This document shows, piece by piece, positions 5,878 through 5,995 of a DNA stretch of 5,995 bases. The notes beneath the pieces were generated by a model. That model made no database searches and was not told the DNA's origin. It was given only the letters and a program-made list of their open reading frames with translations. The position numbers and the translations under genes were made by a program. This DNA comes from an uncultured Hyphomonadaceae bacterium. GTDB taxonomy: Bacteria > Pseudomonadota > Alphaproteobacteria > Caulobacterales > Hyphomonadaceae. Within the stretch, counting starts at the first letter, position 1, and every line of letters begins with the position of its first letter. Where the stretch lies: positions 1 through 5,995 of the forward strand of contig CALMWO010000426.1 of the NCBI GenBank assembly GCA_937873805.1. Reading direction: 5' to 3'.

Positions 5878-5995
5878 GCGGCGACGCGCGGCGGGGCCGA
5901 CAGCATGGCGCGTGAGCGGACTTGCGCTGGCTCGCGGCGATAGGACGGCCAGTGTCTTTTTAAGATATCGGCGACAACCGAGATCACGAACGGCG
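5874..5995 (-). CDS. 3' end of a convergent gene, function unknown (partial)
   Basis: On the minus strand one frame is open from the window edge at 5993 to a TAG at 5876-5874, giving 39 residues that begin PFVISVVADILKRHWPSYRR and end SAPPRVAA. Codon choice is mostly that of the other genes, except a TTA AAA AGA run that coincides with the T-tract of the candidate + strand terminator. The stop overlaps the ATP12 stop tail to tail, a common arrangement for convergent genes in compact genomes. I do not recognise the family: only a short hydrophobic-then-basic tail is visible. The alternative is that this is non-coding sequence holding only a terminator. The frame is too short to exclude that. 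Confidence 0.42.
   Translation of the reverse strand, partial: PFVISVVADILKRHWPSYRREPAQVRSRAMLSAPPRVAA
5924..5961 (+). terminator. Candidate rho-independent terminator of the operon
   Basis: Bases 5924-5932 (GCGCTGGCT) can pair with 5947-5955 (GGCCAGTGT) to form a 9-bp stem that includes three G-U pairs around a 14-base loop. One C and five T follow at 5957-5961. It lies 46 bases after the ATP12 stop, where the end of the + strand transcription unit would be expected. The long loop and G-U pairs make it weaker than a textbook terminator. It also falls inside the putative coding end of the convergent minus-strand gene. Confidence 0.38.

Noticed and set aside
1..5995. CRISPR arrays, insertion sequences, tRNA or rRNA genes, phage or defence genes
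   Set aside because: No repeated spaced units, terminal inverted repeats, RNA gene signatures or compositional breaks were seen. All the complete genes are recognisable housekeeping families.

Overview
The window is a compact, high-GC, almost entirely coding stretch that looks like alphaproteobacterial core chromosome. The strongest taxonomic cue is a bacterial ATP12-family F1-ATPase assembly chaperone, a family essentially shared by alphaproteobacteria and mitochondria. The grouping of a Do/HtrA protease, rarA, crcB, rluC and ATP12 also fits that class from general knowledge. A more precise placement (for example Caulobacterales/Hyphomonadaceae) is only a guess from sequence feel.

Layout: positions 1-72 hold the last 23 codons of an unidentified + strand gene. 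Six complete + strand genes follow: a periplasmic Do-like serine protease (77-1582), the replication-fork ATPase rarA (1630-2937), an RluA-family pseudouridine synthase lacking an S4 domain (2930-3712), the fluoride channel crcB (3717-4109), an S4-containing RluC-type pseudouridine synthase (4106-5134) and an ATP12 chaperone (5131-5877). Intergenic gaps are 4 bases (upstream gene to protease), 47 bases (protease to rarA) and 4 bases (pseudouridine synthase to crcB). The other three junctions overlap, two of them as ATGA stop/start overlaps. This spacing strongly suggests one transcription unit with translational coupling, at least from rarA to ATP12. The right edge probably holds the 3' end of a convergent - strand gene whose stop codon overlaps the ATP12 stop. 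A hairpin plus T-tract at 5924-5961 is a candidate terminator for the + strand unit. No gap longer than 300 bases lacks a gene.

The genes are housekeeping functions rather than one pathway: envelope protein quality control, stalled-fork rescue, rRNA/tRNA pseudouridylation, fluoride export and F1-ATPase assembly. I see no mobile element, CRISPR array, RNA gene, phage gene or convincing new system. The most useful second-look items are the tail-to-tail end with a terminator-like hairpin inside the neighbouring gene, two divergent RluA-family enzymes flanking crcB, and direct coupling of rluC to ATP12.
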